Positions 62,459-64,000 of a DNA stretch of 64,000 bases are shown here, one piece after another (positions within the stretch are counted from its first letter, which is position 1; every line of letters begins with the position of its first letter). The notes under the pieces were generated by a model that saw nothing but the letters and a program-made list of their open reading frames with translations, ran no database searches and was not told the DNA's origin. Made by a program: the position numbers and the translations under genes. The DNA comes from Periconia sp. R9002 (lineage: Eukaryota > Ascomycota > Dothideomycetes > Pleosporales > Periconiaceae): the NCBI GenBank assembly GCA_023627715.1, contig JAMAHW010000005.1, positions 1-64,000 of the forward strand. Reading direction: 5' to 3'.

Positions 62459-63976
62459 TTAGATGTCCAATTGTTTCGAGAACAAAGTTTTGCTCCTACT
62501 TTCGCCATAACGAGTCCGACCCTCGTGTGGTGTTAATCGCATGATGTCCGGGAGCCGTTGCAACACAAGAGCGATATTATCCCTTCCTTCCACAACTAAC
62601 GTTTCCGAAAAGTTTTCGCGCTCAGTAGGAGACGTTTGCCCATGTGAAATGGGACGGTCAAGCCGAAGATACGACAACCATTGAGGACCTTCCATGACTT
62701 CGTATAAAGTACGCAAGGCTGAAAGAAACTTGACCCAGTTTTTTCTTTTCATCTGGACACCGCCGATGGTCAAATGTTGCAGTGTTCGATTTCGGGAAAA
62801 TATGCCACCTAACAGTGTCCAATTGTTGAACGAGGAGTCCACGATTTCTAGCCGCTTTATCACATCACATGGTAAGATCCTCCTTGTCCAGGAGAGGGAG
62901 AAGCCGAATTGCGGGTGACAATCTTGAACTTTGAACGAGCTGGTTGGGATCGTATACGCCGCTTGATATATCCAACCCAGTACATGAGAATACCTCAGAG
63001 AGCCGAATTCGGCAAGTTTCAAACTATTGAATTCCTCAGATCCTTCCTGGAAAGGCCATTTCCGCCACGTGACAGAAGAAATGGTGTTCCCGATGGCCAT
63101 GAGCGATCGATCGTCACAGGGGAGATGTTGGTGCAAGAATATTGACTTTTTTCGTGCGTACTTCACAGTGAAGATTTTTTTATCGCGGTGGATGGCTCGC
63201 CACTCTCTTTTGAATTCCTCATTCATTTCATTATCGAGTTGAATCTCAATGAGTGGTGTATGCCCTTCGAGGAGAAAATGAATATTTCTGTGGAGGTATC
63301 CGCTGGCCAATATGGCACTGCAAAGGACGTAGAGAGTCCAATCCAGTCCTATGCCCTGGTTTTTCTCAATGTCGACGGATATCGATCTCATGTCTGCGTT
63401 TAACCCTGGCTTCTGATTCCCGATCCACCCCACAATCATTTTTCGTATACGAAACGGCAGATTGTCACATCGCAAGGTACAGCCAACGTCGATACGTATG
63501 TTAGAGATGTTGTCAAGCCCTTCCAGCCGATGGAGCATGGAGCTCATGCACTTTGTAACCTCAAAAACCTGTTTATTGTGGAGGAGCTCATGAAGACTCG
63601 GTCCGCCCTTCATACACGGCAGGTTTCTTTGGCGATTTTCTGGTTGAAAATGGGTAAATGGCGTGCAGCAGAGGCTGATTTGAGAGATTCGTATCGCAAT
63701 TTTTTGGTTCGCAAGAAGCGCTCGGAGGACTACCAGGTCAGAGACGCTGATGCCAAAGTGCAGATGCAGTGGTGTTCGGTTGCGAGCGAGAATCGTGGTC
63801 AATCCCAATCCTGCAAAATGCTTGCATGTCTCCCTCACGCTGCAAAGGTCTCGTATGGCCAAATGCTTCAAAATGAGCAGTTGTAGTTCGTCTGGTATGC
63901 CTATGAGGCAACGGTTGGATGGTTCCGTCATACTAACAGCTTGAGACGTTGTAACAATTAGTAGGAAGACAGTCAT
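62459..63976 (-). CDS. F-box-like protein
   Basis: Single-exon frame of 505 residues from 63976, or 490 from the ATG at 63931 (MTEPSNRCLIGIP), which is a natural start since the F-box follows at once. The F-box-like motif is LIGIPDELQLLILKHLAIRDLCSVRETCKHFA. The remaining ~430 residues contain leucine-rich, loosely repeated segments (IKRLEIVDSSFNNWTLLGGIF, LQHLTIGGVQMKRKNWVKFL) that could form an irregular solenoid. F-box proteins recruit substrates to SCF ubiquitin ligases, so this may be such a receptor. Its target is unknown. The gene ends 22 bp from the right edge of the window, and upstream exons cannot be excluded. Confidence 0.75.
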   Translation of the reverse strand: MTVFLLIVTTSQAVSMTEPSNRCLIGIPDELQLLILKHLAIRDLCSVRETCKHFAGLGLTTILARNRTPLHLHFGISVSDLVVLRALLANQKIAIRISQISLCCTPFTHFQPENRQRNLPCMKGGPSLHELLHNKQVFEVTKCMSSMLHRLEGLDNISNIRIDVGCTLRCDNLPFRIRKMIVGWIGNQKPGLNADMRSISVDIEKNQGIGLDWTLYVLCSAILASGYLHRNIHFLLEGHTPLIEIQLDNEMNEEFKREWRAIHRDKKIFTVKYARKKSIFLHQHLPCDDRSLMAIGNTISSVTWRKWPFQEGSEEFNSLKLAEFGSLRYSHVLGWIYQAAYTIPTSSFKVQDCHPQFGFSLSWTRRILPCDVIKRLEIVDSSFNNWTLLGGIFSRNRTLQHLTIGGVQMKRKNWVKFLSALRTLYEVMEGPQWLSYLRLDRPISHGQTSPTERENFSETLVVEGRDNIALVLQRLPDIMRLTPHEGRTRYGESRSKTLFSKQLDI

Positions 63977-64000
63977 ACGATGGGGGAAACGGAGGCGGGG

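Overview
The window is nuclear DNA of a filamentous ascomycete, probably a dothideomycete such as a member of the Pleosporales. Coding genes are broken by short introns, mostly 45-80 nt, with GT donors, CTAAC or CTGAC branch points and AG acceptors. The gene families are typical of Pezizomycotina: HET-domain proteins, a NACHT/ankyrin NLR, a DUF4360 secreted protein, a Zn2Cys6 regulator and a COP9 signalosome subunit. I rebuilt 25 protein genes by joining exons by eye. No rRNA, tRNA, CRISPR array or intact transposon was seen.

Left part (1-21.8 kb), accessory. A DUF4360 secreted protein comes first, then a STAND/NLR receptor (N-terminal fungal domain, NACHT, ankyrin) with a frame-broken tail. 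Next is a divergent pair, a GH36 alpha-galactosidase and a sugar-porter MFS transporter, which looks like a small galactoside import-and-hydrolysis unit with four CreA-like sites in the shared promoter. Then come two HET-domain genes with a secreted CrtC/Diels-Alderase-like gene between them, a gene remnant and a two-span membrane protein. The NLR and HET genes together suggest a nonself-recognition neighbourhood. Two introns of the CrtC-like gene carry the same roughly 90 bp element, with diverged copies at about 21.5 kb and 48.5 kb. This resembles the introner-like elements known from Dothideomycetes and is the most interesting signal in the window.

Middle part (21.8-45.1 kb), mostly conserved core genes: the HRD3/SEL1L subunit of the ER-associated degradation ligase, a DHA-type MFS transporter, a five-knuckle CCHC zinc-finger protein, a Ser/Thr-rich secreted protein, an SRA-YDG domain protein (possible reader of methylated DNA), a PAF-acetylhydrolase-like lipase, a Rab GTPase, a CCC2-type copper ATPase and COP9 signalosome subunit 7.

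Right part (45.1-64 kb), accessory again: a coiled-coil protein with a tandem C-terminal duplication, a small nuclear-type protein with an LPREIRDMIW motif, a mini-cluster of FAD monooxygenase, short-chain dehydrogenase and divergent Zn2Cys6 regulator with a palindromic repeated GCGGACT motif in the shared promoter, a J-like protein lacking HPD, two unrecognised spliced genes, a roughly 10 bp minisatellite and an F-box-like protein.

All exon joins are inferred from splice consensus and frame and have not been checked against RNA.
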